Part shown: piece by piece, positions 25,392 through 33,609 of the stretch
Layout of the letters: every line of letters starts with the position of its first letter
How positions within the stretch are numbered: the first letter of the stretch is position 1
Virus record (IMG/VR): IMGVR_UViG_3300042261_001117
Coordinates: 25,277 to 89,276 of that record
Reading direction: 5' to 3' (one strand)
DNA length: 64,000 bases
DNA from: a virus
The notes under the pieces: model-generated
Told to the model about the DNA's origin: nothing
The model's database searches: none
Seen by the model: only the letters and a program-made list of their open reading frames with translations
Program-made: the position numbers and the translations under genes

Positions 25392-26105
25392 ATGGGCGAT
25401 CGAACGTGGGACCAGGAGTTCGACGAGTGGGACGGCGTACTGGAAGAGCATGCTCGCGTGCGAACCGGATCGCCGCTGGTCGTTGAGAAGCTGCGCGACT
25501 TCCTGCGCCGCGCGAAGGCCAACCTCGCGGAGTGCGTGAAGCTCGCAGACCGGCTGCAGGACCGCGCGGAGAAAGCGGAGAGCGCACTGGACATCGCACC
25601 GGCGTCGTTCGCGGTGCAGAAGCGGATCGTGCGCTGCCCGCACTGCTACACGCCGATGGAAGTGTGGGCGAAGGAGCCGGACGAGCCGTTCTCGACGACT
25701 TGCCCGCGCTGCACGTATTCGTTCGACGTGGTGTTCCGCGAGCGCGCGGTGGCGGTCGACGCGGAAAGGGCGGAGAACGAACTGGCTCGTGGCAACATGC
25801 ACGAGGCGACGTACCATCCCGGCGGTCTGCTGGAGTGGGCGGCGCAGCAGATCGGGTCGCTCGGCGCACGGCTGAAGCTCCGCGAGGAGGTCATCGAGCG
25901 CTTCGAACTGGAGCGCGCGGGCATGCGCGCGGACATCAACCGGCTGTGCGATGCTCGCGAGCGGGTGGCGATGCTGATTCCGCTCGGAGAGGACTCGGGA
26001 ACTGTCGAGGACAACCTCGAGCGCTACATTGCTCGGCTGAAGGCGCTGTTGGAAGAGCAGCGCGCGTGTCTGGAGAGCTACGCTGCTACGCGGGAGGAAC
26101 CATGA
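25392..26105 (+). CDS. Zinc-ribbon and coiled-coil protein
   Basis: 237 aa. Helical N-terminal ~75 residues, then a zinc ribbon CPHC...CPRC (about 80-105), then ~120 residues of coiled coil rich in Arg/Glu/Leu (LKLREEVIERFELERAGMRA). Ends in an ATGA overlap with a gene of similar design (short Cys cluster plus coiled coil). Confidence 0.55.
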   Translation: MGDRTWDQEFDEWDGVLEEHARVRTGSPLVVEKLRDFLRRAKANLAECVKLADRLQDRAEKAESALDIAPASFAVQKRIVRCPHCYTPMEVWAKEPDEPFSTTCPRCTYSFDVVFRERAVAVDAERAENELARGNMHEATYHPGGLLEWAAQQIGSLGARLKLREEVIERFELERAGMRADINRLCDARERVAMLIPLGEDSGTVEDNLERYIARLKALLEEQRACLESYAATREEP

Positions 26106-26629
26106 CGCCCAGTGACAAGTGCCCGGTGTGCGGCGCGCGGTCGGTCGATGATATCGTGGCGCTGTACGAGTGCGGAAAAGGAGGACGCGCAGACCCGTGT
26201 CCGCACGCGGAGGGCATGCTGTTCGAAGCGCGCGCGGAGATCGCGCGGCTGGAATCCAAGCTCAACGAATCGTGCGGGATGATGGTGCTCCAGACGATGG
26301 AGACCGGAAAGCTTCGGCTGGCGCTGACCGGGCTGGCCGGTCTTGATCCGCTCGATCCAGCGGTCACCATCGAATCCTGCGTGAAGCGCATCGAACAGCG
26401 CGAGCGCAACACGAAACTGGTGGCGGTGGAAGAGGCATCGAAGCTGATCGACAAGCGCATCGCGGAGGAAGTCGAACCGCGCATCCGGCATGCAGCGGAT
26501 GAACTTGGCGCACTTCGCGCAGAGGTCGACCGACTCAACGCCGAGGCCAACCGTCTCGTGCTGCTCGCGGTCAAGCACGGCGTGCCGGAGAAAGAGATCC
26601 AGTCGATCATCGTCGGATGGAACCCATGA
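26102..26629 (+). CDS. Cys-cluster and coiled-coil protein
   Basis: 175 aa. Starts with CPVCGARS and, after ~20 residues, ECGKGGRADPCPH, likely one zinc site. The remainder is helical with a predicted coiled coil (EARAEIARLESKLNES, DELGALRAEVDRLNAEANRL). Not recognised. Confidence 0.55.
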   Translation: MTPSDKCPVCGARSVDDIVALYECGKGGRADPCPHAEGMLFEARAEIARLESKLNESCGMMVLQTMETGKLRLALTGLAGLDPLDPAVTIESCVKRIEQRERNTKLVAVEEASKLIDKRIAEEVEPRIRHAADELGALRAEVDRLNAEANRLVLLAVKHGVPEKEIQSIIVGWNP

Positions 26630-27261
26630 ATCCCCGCAAGCCTCGCTACCGCCACGCGCCCGGCGAACCGCTCGAGCTTCACTGGGACGAGACGCCAGAC
26701 GAGTGGTACTGCCACGGACACGTCACGAAGGAGCAGTGGCTGGAGTCGTGCCTGTTCATGGTCAACGAGCACTTCGTGGTGGACGGCAACGATCCGGACA
26801 ACGAGCCCGACGACCCGGACGACCTCGTCGAGGTGTCGACGGACCCGCGCGACTGGGTCATCCGCCACGTGTGGGCGCGGTGGGAAATCTGTGCGGGCGA
26901 CACGGAGTACACGGACGACTCGTGGTACCGGGAGTTCCGCGAGTACCGAGATCGCGAGCGCGGAGCGTTTCCGGTGACGTGCGGGACGCCTGTCGACTGG
27001 CTGGTCGAGGATCAGAACGACCGCATCGACCGCGAAGTGCAGGAGATCACCGAAGCGCGGCTGCTGGAGAGCCTGTTTCCCGGTGCGGAGGTGCGAACGA
27101 AGCCGTGGCCGGAGGCTCGCTACCCGGGGTGGTTCGGCTGGACGCAGATCGAAGCCACGGACCACGGGCGGCGCTACGTCGTGGACGGGAAGGACTACTT
27201 CGCGCGGATCAGCAAAGGCGACATCGGCTACTGGCTGGCGACGAAGATCGGAAGAGTGTGA
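26626..27261 (+). CDS. Acidic unknown protein
   Basis: 211 aa from the ATG overlapping the previous stop; an in-frame ATG nine bases earlier is possible. Rich in Trp and Asp/Glu (DGNDPDNEPDDPDD). Not recognised. Possibly a DNA-mimic-like acidic protein, but nothing supports that beyond composition. Confidence 0.5.
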   Translation: MNPRKPRYRHAPGEPLELHWDETPDEWYCHGHVTKEQWLESCLFMVNEHFVVDGNDPDNEPDDPDDLVEVSTDPRDWVIRHVWARWEICAGDTEYTDDSWYREFREYRDRERGAFPVTCGTPVDWLVEDQNDRIDREVQEITEARLLESLFPGAEVRTKPWPEARYPGWFGWTQIEATDHGRRYVVDGKDYFARISKGDIGYWLATKIGRV

Positions 27262-27271
27262 GGAGCAGACG

Positions 27272-27982
27272 ATGAGAACGATCCGCATGCCGTTCAAGAT
27301 CGAGATGGTCTGCGCGGTGCTCGGGCTGCCAGACCCCGCCGGACGTGCGCGCCCGCTCAAGCGCGTGACGCGCCGCCCGATCAACACCCGCAACAGCGAG
27401 AGCGGCTCGTGCCCGACGAACTGGTGTGACCTCGAGCACCCGATCGCCGCCGACCCCAACAGCCCGTTCGGAGCGCACTGGAAGTGCAAGCTCACGCCGG
27501 AGGCCGCGCGGTTCTACGGCGACGACTCCACGGTGCACCGCGTGCGCCCGCGCATGCAGCCCGGCGACGCGATGATCCTCTGCGAGCCGCTGGTGAAGCG
27601 GTTCATCGCTGGCAACGTCGCGTGCTACGAGTCGGACGGATCGATGGTGTTGTGCAACGACGAGACGGTCGACTGGCGCTGGCGTCACGATCGCCTTTCG
27701 GGCATGTACATGCCGCGGTCCATGGTGCGCTACGTGCTTCCGATCGAGAGCGTGCTGCCATCGGTGGTCGGCGACGTCACCGACGCGGAAGCGTGGATGG
27801 AGGGCTTCGAGTCGCGCGAGGAGTTCCTGGCGCTCTGGAGCACCATCCACCCCGGCGGGCGAGACGACACGCCGCTGTGGCGATACCAGTTCGGAGACCC
27901 CGTGCTGGTGAAGACCGGCTTCCACAAGTACACGGGGCTGGCGATCGACCCGCTGCTGCGCGACGAACAAGAAGCGGACTGA
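27272..27982 (+). CDS. ASCH-like phage protein
   Basis: 236 aa; AGGAGCAG precedes the ATG. It opens MRTIRMPFKIEMVCAVL and later has RPRMQPGDAMILCEP, YMPRSMVRYVLPIESV, DAEAWMEGFESREEFLALW and TPLWRYQFGDPV. This series of blocks is typical of phage ASCH/PUA-like proteins, often annotated only as morphogenetic or hypothetical. The fold is proposed to bind RNA or a nucleotide. Function here unknown. Confidence 0.6.
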   Translation: MRTIRMPFKIEMVCAVLGLPDPAGRARPLKRVTRRPINTRNSESGSCPTNWCDLEHPIAADPNSPFGAHWKCKLTPEAARFYGDDSTVHRVRPRMQPGDAMILCEPLVKRFIAGNVACYESDGSMVLCNDETVDWRWRHDRLSGMYMPRSMVRYVLPIESVLPSVVGDVTDAEAWMEGFESREEFLALWSTIHPGGRDDTPLWRYQFGDPVLVKTGFHKYTGLAIDPLLRDEQEAD

Positions 27983-27990
27983 GGTGATCG

Positions 27991-28122
27991 ATGAACGAGT
28001 ACGGCGCCGAGTGGTTGCTGGGATGGTGCGTCGGGACGTTCGTCTGCCTCGCGCTGTACGGTGCGTGGCTGAAGTACGGCTGGCGCATCGGCGAGTGGCT
28101 CAAGCGGCTCAAGCGGAGGTGA
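27991..28122 (+). CDS. Small single-pass membrane protein
   Basis: 43 aa. GAGGTGATCG precedes the ATG. One hydrophobic helix (WLLGWCVGTFVCLALYGAWL) followed by a basic tail (KRLKRR), predicting N-out, C-in topology. Placed between two genes on the same strand without gaps. Could be a holin-like or accessory membrane peptide; no evidence decides. Confidence 0.55.
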   Translation: MNEYGAEWLLGWCVGTFVCLALYGAWLKYGWRIGEWLKRLKRR

Positions 28123-28126
28123 CGCG

Positions 28127-28399
28127 ATGGATCTGCAAGAGCGTTGTTCCTGTGACCGTGAGCCATGCGAGTGCGTCGTGACCAAGAAGCAGGCGTCCAG
28201 GTTCAAGCGTGCCATTCGCGCGCTGAACGACTTGATGGCAGAGGTCAACAAAACGCATCCAAACGCCTGCTGGTATCTGGACGGGACGGGGAACATGAAC
28301 TTGATGTCTGGCGTCAGCCATGTCGGTGGAGGACGTCAGCGTCAGGATAGGATCATGGAGAGCGTCGTGCTGTGCGGGTCGAGTGGCGGGGACTGGTGA
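28127..28399 (+). CDS. Small Cys-containing protein
   Basis: 90 aa. N-terminal CSCDREPCECVV may bind metal; a basic helix (KKQASRFKRAIRALNDLM) follows. Not recognised. Confidence 0.55.
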   Translation: MDLQERCSCDREPCECVVTKKQASRFKRAIRALNDLMAEVNKTHPNACWYLDGTGNMNLMSGVSHVGGGRQRQDRIMESVVLCGSSGGDW

Positions 28400-28403
28400 C
28401 GCC

Positions 28404-28892
28404 ATGGCCCACGAATGTCCGGACTGCGGGCAGGTCTGCCACTGCTCCGGAGACATCGACGACTGCGTGTTCAACGTCGACTCCTACGTCGAGGCGTGCG
28501 TCCATTGCATGGGCGTGGACGAGCCACCGGACGATGGAGACGACTGCGGGCAGTGCGGAACGTGCGCAGAGTGCGCGGAAGCAACGCGCGAGTACGTGGA
28601 AGGAGTCGGCATGAACGCAGTGAAGCGGTACACGCTCGATACGACGATCGGAATCCTCCGCGAGGCGGAAGACGGGTGGCTGGTGCGGCTCGAGGACGTC
28701 CAGCACCTGCTGGACCGCAATCGCGACCTCGAGGACGACGCTGCGAAGTGGAAGCTCTTCATGCACCACGTCGCGCAGGCAGCGGGCGTGACCGGCGTCA
28801 TGGAGCACGACGCGGGCGGCATCGTCTACGCGGTGCGGCGTCTCGCGGAGGACTCGCTGCGTCTGCGGAAGTTCGAAGAGGCGTACGAATGA
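28404..28892 (+). CDS. Cys-rich protein with possible internal start
   Basis: 162 aa. Residues 1-65 contain many cysteines (CPDCGQVCHC, CVHC, CGQCGTCAEC), likely zinc binding. The second half is helical (LLDRNRDLEDDAAKWKLFMH). An in-frame ATG at 28611 is preceded by AAGGAG with six-base spacing, so a ~93-aa product may also be made, or two genes have fused. Confidence 0.55.
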   Translation: MAHECPDCGQVCHCSGDIDDCVFNVDSYVEACVHCMGVDEPPDDGDDCGQCGTCAECAEATREYVEGVGMNAVKRYTLDTTIGILREAEDGWLVRLEDVQHLLDRNRDLEDDAAKWKLFMHHVAQAAGVTGVMEHDAGGIVYAVRRLAEDSLRLRKFEEAYE

Positions 28893-29206
28893 AGCCCGTG
28901 TTCTCCAGCGTTCGGTGCGTGGGCGGCGTGCTCGACGGCCACTTCATTGACCTGACCGGTACGGTACTGGAGCCCGTGCGCGGCCACGTCTACCTGCTGC
29001 GGTGCGCGAAGATCATCGCGGCTGACGGCGGCGGCGGCCCGTGCGGAGATGACTCGTACGTGTACTTCATGTCGCCGTACCGCAACGACCAGACGCCAGA
29101 AGACGCGACCCATGAAGCGCTGCATACGCTGTTCGGCGGCGCGGTGATCACGAAGGCGGAAGCAGACAGCTACAGGAACCCGTTGACAGGGGGCGACCGA
29201 TGTTGA
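28889..29206 (+). CDS. Unknown protein
   Basis: 105 aa; ATGA overlap. Beta-rich with SVRCVGGVLDGHFIDLTG and VYLLRCAKI. Not recognised. Confidence 0.55.
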   Translation: MKPVFSSVRCVGGVLDGHFIDLTGTVLEPVRGHVYLLRCAKIIAADGGGGPCGDDSYVYFMSPYRNDQTPEDATHEALHTLFGGAVITKAEADSYRNPLTGGDRC

Positions 29207-29730
29207 AACGGTACGACGGTGCGGTGTTGGAGGAGTGCGCGACGGGCGACTACGTGCTCTACCGGCACGCGCAGAAGGAGATCGACTGCTTGAACGCGCT
29301 GGTCGCGAAGCAAGCGGATGCCATCCGTGCCAGCGACGCGCTGGTGAACGACTGCGAAGGCCTCCGCGGCGCGCTGCAGATGCTCTACGCGGAGCGCGAT
29401 GCGCTGAAGGACGACGCGGTGTGTCTCAGCGAGTTGATCCACGAGGCCGTCGATCGCCTCTGCGAGTCGCTGCACGCTCTCCGTCCGCTGCCCGGCTGGC
29501 ACGAGTGGGCGGTCGGAGTGGAGGAGTTGATCGACCGGCTGAACTTCGCGCCGCGGCACAAGCGGGACGTCATCGATCGCCCGCCGGACGGCATGGACGG
29601 GCTTCGAGACGTGGACCATGCGTGCTACGAGTTCAAGCGCGGCACGCCGAGCGGCGACTGCGAGAGCGACGGGCACCACCTGTGCAGCGAGTGCGCAGAG
29701 ATGAAACCGGAGGAGGAGCACCATGGGTGA
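29200..29730 (+). CDS. Coiled-coil unknown protein
   Basis: 176 aa. Central helical stretch (KQADAIRASDALVNDCEGLR) and a C-terminal HHLCSECAEMKPEEEHH that may bind metal. Similar in style to other coiled-coil/Cys genes of this cluster. Not recognised. Confidence 0.5.
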   Translation: MLKRYDGAVLEECATGDYVLYRHAQKEIDCLNALVAKQADAIRASDALVNDCEGLRGALQMLYAERDALKDDAVCLSELIHEAVDRLCESLHALRPLPGWHEWAVGVEELIDRLNFAPRHKRDVIDRPPDGMDGLRDVDHACYEFKRGTPSGDCESDGHHLCSECAEMKPEEEHHG

Positions 29731-30310
29731 CAGGAAGTTCAAGACGATCATCAAGCACGGGCTGCCGGTGTGCAACTGCGAGAACGGCGACTGCCCCGGA
29801 TGCGAAGGGTACGCGGACGAGGTGCGCGCGACCTGCCTCGCGGACATCAAGCTGGCCATCGCGGAGCGCGAGGACGCCGCCCGCGTTCGCGACGCCGCGC
29901 TCGACGCCATCGACGCGGAGCCCGAATTCCCCGGTGACCTGCGCGATGTGCACCCGGAGATGGCTGCCGCGCTCGAGAATGCGTTGCGGGAGAACGACCT
30001 CGATCTGCTCGTGCACGCGATGCGCGTGGCGGTGCGGCTGACGAAGGCAGGAATCCGCGAGCGGTTCCTGGCGGCGAGCCCGCGGCGCCCGGTGGCGGTG
30101 GAGTGGACGACGCTCGGAGCGGGCGATCCGGTCAGCGTCCACGTCGCGACTCGTTGCGGAGACGTGGTGGCGGTGGTCTTCGACCAGGACCATGACTGCT
30201 TGGCGATCACGGCTGGCGGCTGCACGAAGTTCGGGCCACATGCGACGAAGATGCGCGAGTGGGCGGAGCACCAGTTGTGCTCCGGCGAGAACCAGACGGA
30301 CGGGCGGTGA
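29723..30310 (+). CDS. Cys-cluster unknown protein
   Basis: 195 aa. N-terminal CNCENGDCPGCEGY could bind metal; a helical middle (ADIKLAIAEREDAARVRDAA) and an alpha/beta C-terminus follow. Not recognised. Confidence 0.5.
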   Translation: MGDRKFKTIIKHGLPVCNCENGDCPGCEGYADEVRATCLADIKLAIAEREDAARVRDAALDAIDAEPEFPGDLRDVHPEMAAALENALRENDLDLLVHAMRVAVRLTKAGIRERFLAASPRRPVAVEWTTLGAGDPVSVHVATRCGDVVAVVFDQDHDCLAITAGGCTKFGPHATKMREWAEHQLCSGENQTDGR

Positions 30311-30312
30311 CC

Positions 30313-31041
30313 ATGGCGAAGGACGCGGCCATCAACGCACTGGACGACATCGCGAAGCTCTGCGGCTGCGCGGAATGGGAATACCCCGGGCAGGTCGTTC
30401 GCGACGTCGAGGTGATCGTTCGCGAACGTGAACGGACGCTGCGCTCGCTCTACGCGACACGGGCCCGCGACGTCCCGTGGCGCGAGGCACTCGCGGGTAT
30501 CGTCGGCAAGCGCGTCGTCATGGCGCTGCCCGAGCGGTTCCGCCACCGAAAGCTGATCTGCGCGCGATGCGGAACGGAGACGCGCTACATCGTCGGCGAC
30601 GAGGACAGCGAGTGGAACGCGTGGAGAAAGTCGTTCGAGCACGACGCCCACTGCCCGGTGCACCCACTGGCCACGAAGCGCCGCGTGTTCGTGTGCACGC
30701 CGCTGCGCGCCGACACGCTCGACGGCCGCTGCTACAACGTCAACTTCGCCCGCCGCGTCTGCCACGAGGCCATCGTCCGAGGCTACGTGCCGTTCGCGCC
30801 CCACCTGCTCTACACGCAGATGCTCGACGACGGAGACGCCGCCGAGCGGGAGCTTGGGATCGACTGCGGGCTGCAGATGCTGCACGCCTGCCACGAACTC
30901 TGGTGGGCCATGCCGCGCAACACGCTGGAGCACTCGGACGGCATGAAGACGGAGATCGCACTGGCCCAACGCATCGGCATCCCCGTCAAGCGCGTGCTGA
31001 TGCCCGATGGTCCGACCGACAACCCACAGCAGGAGGAGTGA
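30313..31041 (+). CDS. Protein with DUF4406/DUF7768-like C-terminal domain
   Basis: 242 aa. From about residue 125, RVFVCTPLRADTLDG, ARRVCHEAIVRGYVPFAPHL, YTQMLDDGD and ELGIDCGLQMLHACHELWW match DUF4406/DUF7768. That family is related to nucleoside 2-deoxyribosyltransferases and is common in phages. The N-terminal ~120 residues carry ICARCGTETR and a His/Cys-bearing HDAHCPVHP and look like an added zinc-containing module. A nucleotide-related role is inferred from family only. Confidence 0.7.
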   Translation: MAKDAAINALDDIAKLCGCAEWEYPGQVVRDVEVIVRERERTLRSLYATRARDVPWREALAGIVGKRVVMALPERFRHRKLICARCGTETRYIVGDEDSEWNAWRKSFEHDAHCPVHPLATKRRVFVCTPLRADTLDGRCYNVNFARRVCHEAIVRGYVPFAPHLLYTQMLDDGDAAERELGIDCGLQMLHACHELWWAMPRNTLEHSDGMKTEIALAQRIGIPVKRVLMPDGPTDNPQQEE

Positions 31042-31045
31042 GACC

Positions 31046-31540
31046 ATGGCCGAATCCCTTCGCGACTTTGCGGTGCGCTACGCGGAGCGCTTCATCGGGC
31101 GCCCGTACCGGTGGGGCGGCGACGACCCTTCAGGCTTCGACTGCAGCGGGCTCTGCGTCGAGGTGCTTCAGGCGTGCGGGCTGTTCGACCGCAAGAGCGA
31201 CGCGACGGCGGACACGCTCTGGCGCACGTTCGCGCGGCTGCAGACCACGGACGTCGTGCGGCCCGGGTGCCTCGTGCTCTTCGGCACGCCCGAGCGCGCC
31301 ACGCACGTCGAGATCGTGTGCCGCGTGGACCAGCGCAACGCGCCGGTGCCGGGCGGCGTCCGGCAGACCGTGATCACCACGATCGGCGCCAGCGGGGGCG
31401 GCTCGAAGACGCTCACCGATGCCGACGCGTGGGCGCAGAACGCCTACGTGAAGGTGCGTCCGATCCGCATCGCCGGTGCCCGTCAGGACGTGCTCGGGTT
31501 TGTGGACCCGTTCGTGGGGGTGGAAGCATGCCCCGCCTGA
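31046..31540 (+). CDS. NlpC/P60-family peptidase
   Basis: 164 aa; AGGAGGAG precedes the ATG. Catalytic Cys33 in GFDCSGLC, His87 in ATHVEIV, and a later polar region (TIGASGGGSKTL). YRWGGDDP precedes the Cys, as usual for the family. It cleaves peptidoglycan stem peptides and is probably an endolysin or a tail-associated hydrolase. No signal peptide is visible. No holin was recognised beside it, though a 54-aa membrane protein is encoded ~650 bases downstream. Confidence 0.85.
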   Translation: MAESLRDFAVRYAERFIGRPYRWGGDDPSGFDCSGLCVEVLQACGLFDRKSDATADTLWRTFARLQTTDVVRPGCLVLFGTPERATHVEIVCRVDQRNAPVPGGVRQTVITTIGASGGGSKTLTDADAWAQNAYVKVRPIRIAGARQDVLGFVDPFVGVEACPA

Positions 31541-32190
31541 CGCTGGTGGTCGAGTACGACGATGCCGCTCCGATCGAAGTCGGGTACGGTACGGAGGTGG
31601 TCGTTCGCACGCCGAAGCGCTCGGCGGAAGGTGCGCTGCGGATCATCGAGGGCACCGGCAAGCTGGTGAGCGTCGAGTTCGGAGACGCGCTGCACGATGC
31701 GGATGACGACGAGTCGACGGGTGTCGGTGTGCGCAGAGTCGCCGCAGATGGCAACGTCACGGAGATGGATTTCGACGCGCCGGAGCGCGTTGTGGCGCTG
31801 TTCGTCCACTCGTTCTCCAAGCTGTTCGAACAGCATCCGACCGCAGAGAACTACGTGCAGTTGGAGGTCAGGCGCGCGGGCGAGGACGCAGGCTACATCG
31901 TGACGGTCCAGCGATCGGACAGGAAGTCGCCGCACGAACTGCGCGTCGCGGCGGAAGCGCAACGCGACGAAGCGGAGATCCTGCTGCGAGAGATGGTCGC
32001 GCAGCACTGCGCGGACGACGGCACGATCCACGGGAGTCCGTACACGCTGCAGGCGTTCTGCCTGTCGACGAACGCTGACGCGCTCCAGTACCTCGTCGGA
32101 CGCGGGCAGGCGGTCGAGGTGTACGACGGGCTCGGACGCCAGTACTACGCGAGGTGGCCGGAGCCCGTGGCGGACGACGCGAAGGAGTAG
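31528..32190 (+). CDS. Unknown protein
   Basis: 220 aa, overlapping the peptidase gene by 13 bases. Beta-rich N-terminal half, helical segment near 150 (LRVAAEAQRDEAEILLREMV). Not recognised. Confidence 0.55.
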   Translation: MPRLTLVVEYDDAAPIEVGYGTEVVVRTPKRSAEGALRIIEGTGKLVSVEFGDALHDADDDESTGVGVRRVAADGNVTEMDFDAPERVVALFVHSFSKLFEQHPTAENYVQLEVRRAGEDAGYIVTVQRSDRKSPHELRVAAEAQRDEAEILLREMVAQHCADDGTIHGSPYTLQAFCLSTNADALQYLVGRGQAVEVYDGLGRQYYARWPEPVADDAKE

Positions 32191-32192
32191 CC

Positions 32193-32357
32193 ATGTGCGA
32201 CGGAAACCCCATCTACGCCACCGCGATCGGGATGAGCATCGGCGTGGTGCTCATGCTGGCCACGATCGGAGCGGTGTTGGTGGCGCGAGAGGTGGTGCGC
32301 TGGTGGCGCTGCGGTCGCCTGTTGCGGAACCTACGCGGCATCGGTGGTCCGTTCTGA
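32193..32357 (+). CDS. Small membrane protein
   Basis: 54 aa; AAGGAG precedes the ATG. A hydrophobic helix (AIGMSIGVVLMLATIGAVLV) is followed by a basic region (RWWRCGRLLRNLR). Single-pass, C-terminus inside. It sits near the NlpC/P60 gene and could be a holin candidate; this is speculation. Confidence 0.55.
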   Translation: MCDGNPIYATAIGMSIGVVLMLATIGAVLVAREVVRWWRCGRLLRNLRGIGGPF

Positions 32358-32613
32358 CAGTCCAAAGTCGAAAGTCTCGATACTCGCGCGCGCGCGAGTA
32401 GCCATCCTCCGCAAACGCAAGACGGCCATGGATGCAGAGATGCAGAAGCGGTCGTTTTCGTGCTGGTCGTGACGACCGGTCGCCGCAAAGTCGAACCGAA
32501 CGGTTACATGCGTGGTTGAGAAATAGCGTTGACAACGACGCGTGCCGGGGTACGATGGCGTCGTGTGCATCGGTCGGGCGACCGGTGTGGGTCTACCATC
32601 GCGGAGGAGCATC
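32358..32613 (+). promoter_or_regulatory. Intergenic control region with palindromes and promoter
   Basis: A 256-base gap without a credible gene. It holds a perfect 20-bp palindrome, TACTCGCGCG/CGCGCGAGTA (32381-32400), and the 10-mer CAAAGTCGAA twice (32363-32372, 32486-32495). It also holds a palindrome CGACCGGTCG (32473-32482) and AACCG-AA-CGGTT just after the second 10-mer. The promoter TTGACA (32529-32534), 16 bp, TACGAT (32551-32556) follows. CGACCGGT recurs downstream at 32579-32586, so copies flank the promoter. The minus-strand regulator nearby is a plausible ligand. Confidence 0.6.
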
Positions 32614-32898
32614 ATGACGGACAAGGTGATCGTGCGGACCGTGAACGCGGGCGTCCACTACGGCACGCTCGACAGCCGCGACGGCGGCGAGGTGGTGCTG
32701 ACGGGAACGCGCAGGATGTGGTACTGGGACGGCGCCGCGTCCCTGTCGCAGTTGGCGCGCGACGGCGTGTCGAAGCCGAAGACGTGCAAGTTCTCGGTGA
32801 CGCTCGACAAGATCACGGTGCTCGGAGCCATCGAGATCATTCCGTGCACCGAGAAGGCCGTGGCGTGCATCGAGGCGGTGCCCGAATGGACCGCGTGA
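32614..32898 (+). CDS. DUF6948-like phage protein
   Basis: 94 aa; GGAGGAGC precedes the ATG. VIVRTVNAGVHYGTLDSRDG, RRMWYWDGAASLSQLA, CKFSV and AIEIIPCTEKA match, in order, a small phage family that I recall as DUF6948. Function unknown. Its 3' end overlaps a Gly-rich repeat gene, a pairing I associate with this family in other phages. Confidence 0.7.
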   Translation: MTDKVIVRTVNAGVHYGTLDSRDGGEVVLTGTRRMWYWDGAASLSQLARDGVSKPKTCKFSVTLDKITVLGAIEIIPCTEKAVACIEAVPEWTA

Positions 32899-33212
32899 GC
32901 GGCTCCGGCTCCGGCTACGGCGACGGCTCCGGCTCCGGCTCCGGCTCCGGCGACGGCTACGGCTCCGGCGACGGCTACGGCGACGGCTACGGCTACGGCG
33001 ACGGCGACGGCTACGGCGACGGCGACGGCTACGGCTCCGGCGACGGCTACGGCTCCGGCGACGGCTACGGCGACGGCTACGGCTACGGCGACGGCGACGG
33101 CTACGGCGACGGCTCCGGCGACGGCTACGGCTCCGGCGACGGCTACGGCGACGGCTACGGCTACGGCGACGGCGACGGCTACGGCGACGGCTCCGGCTCC
33201 GGCGACGGCTAG
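32886..33212 (+). CDS. Gly-X dipeptide repeat protein
   Basis: 108 aa. After MDRVS, every second residue is Gly and the others are only Ser, Asp or Tyr. The DNA is a hexanucleotide repeat (GGC then TAC, GAC or TCC). A higher-order block containing DGYGDGYGYGDGDGYGDG occurs three times. It overlaps the previous gene by 13 bases and its stop overlaps that of the minus-strand regulator. Such sequence is disordered and sticky; expression and role are uncertain. Confidence 0.55.
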   Translation: MDRVSGSGSGYGDGSGSGSGSGDGYGSGDGYGDGYGYGDGDGYGDGDGYGSGDGYGSGDGYGDGYGYGDGDGYGDGSGDGYGSGDGYGDGYGYGDGDGYGDGSGSGDG

Positions 33213-33607
33213 ATCGTAGGATCGTGCACGTCCGGCCCGTCATCCACCGGCAGCGTGATGTCCGGCGGCAGCGGATCGAGCCCTAGCTCCGCTCGCAGCA
33301 CGCGCACCGACCCCAGCGGATCTTCCTCGTCCTGTCGCCGCCACCACGGTGCGTCGGCGTACCGCCGGTGCATCTCGGTCGCGTAGTCGGTGTACTCAAG
33401 TAGCTCGATCGGCGTGATGCCGAGTGCGTCGGACAGCGCGCACAGGGTTCGCAGCGACGGCCAGCGGGTGCCCGCTTCGTACTCCGTGATCCACCGCCCG
33501 AACGGCGTGGTCTGCCCGACGACGGACGCGCGGCGGGCAAGCTCGCGCTGCGAGAGCCCCATCTCGGTGCGGGCGGCTAGCAGTTTCGCTGGTGAGAACC
33601 GCCACAC
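33209..33607 (-). CDS. XRE-family HTH regulator
   Basis: 132 aa from a GTG (complement of 33605-33607) with GGAG seven bases upstream. Residues ~8-70 form the HTH: LLAARTEMGLSQRELARRAS, ITEYEAGTRWPSLRTLCALS, DALGITPIELLE. The C-terminal ~60 residues are acidic/Pro-rich. One of only two minus-strand genes in 64 kb, located between the accessory block and the terminase promoter. It is a good candidate for a repressor acting on palindromes at 32358-32613 or on the terminase promoter at 33940. Confidence 0.8.
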   Translation of the reverse strand: MWRFSPAKLLAARTEMGLSQRELARRASVVGQTTPFGRWITEYEAGTRWPSLRTLCALSDALGITPIELLEYTDYATEMHRRYADAPWWRRQDEEDPLGSVRVLRAELGLDPLPPDITLPVDDGPDVHDPTI

Positions 33608-33609
33608 TG

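Noticed and set aside
32886-33212. Non-coding satellite-like repeat instead of a gene
   Set aside because: The frame stays open for 108 codons, starts with ATG coupled to the previous gene and stops with the neighbouring gene, so coding is more likely, though not proven.
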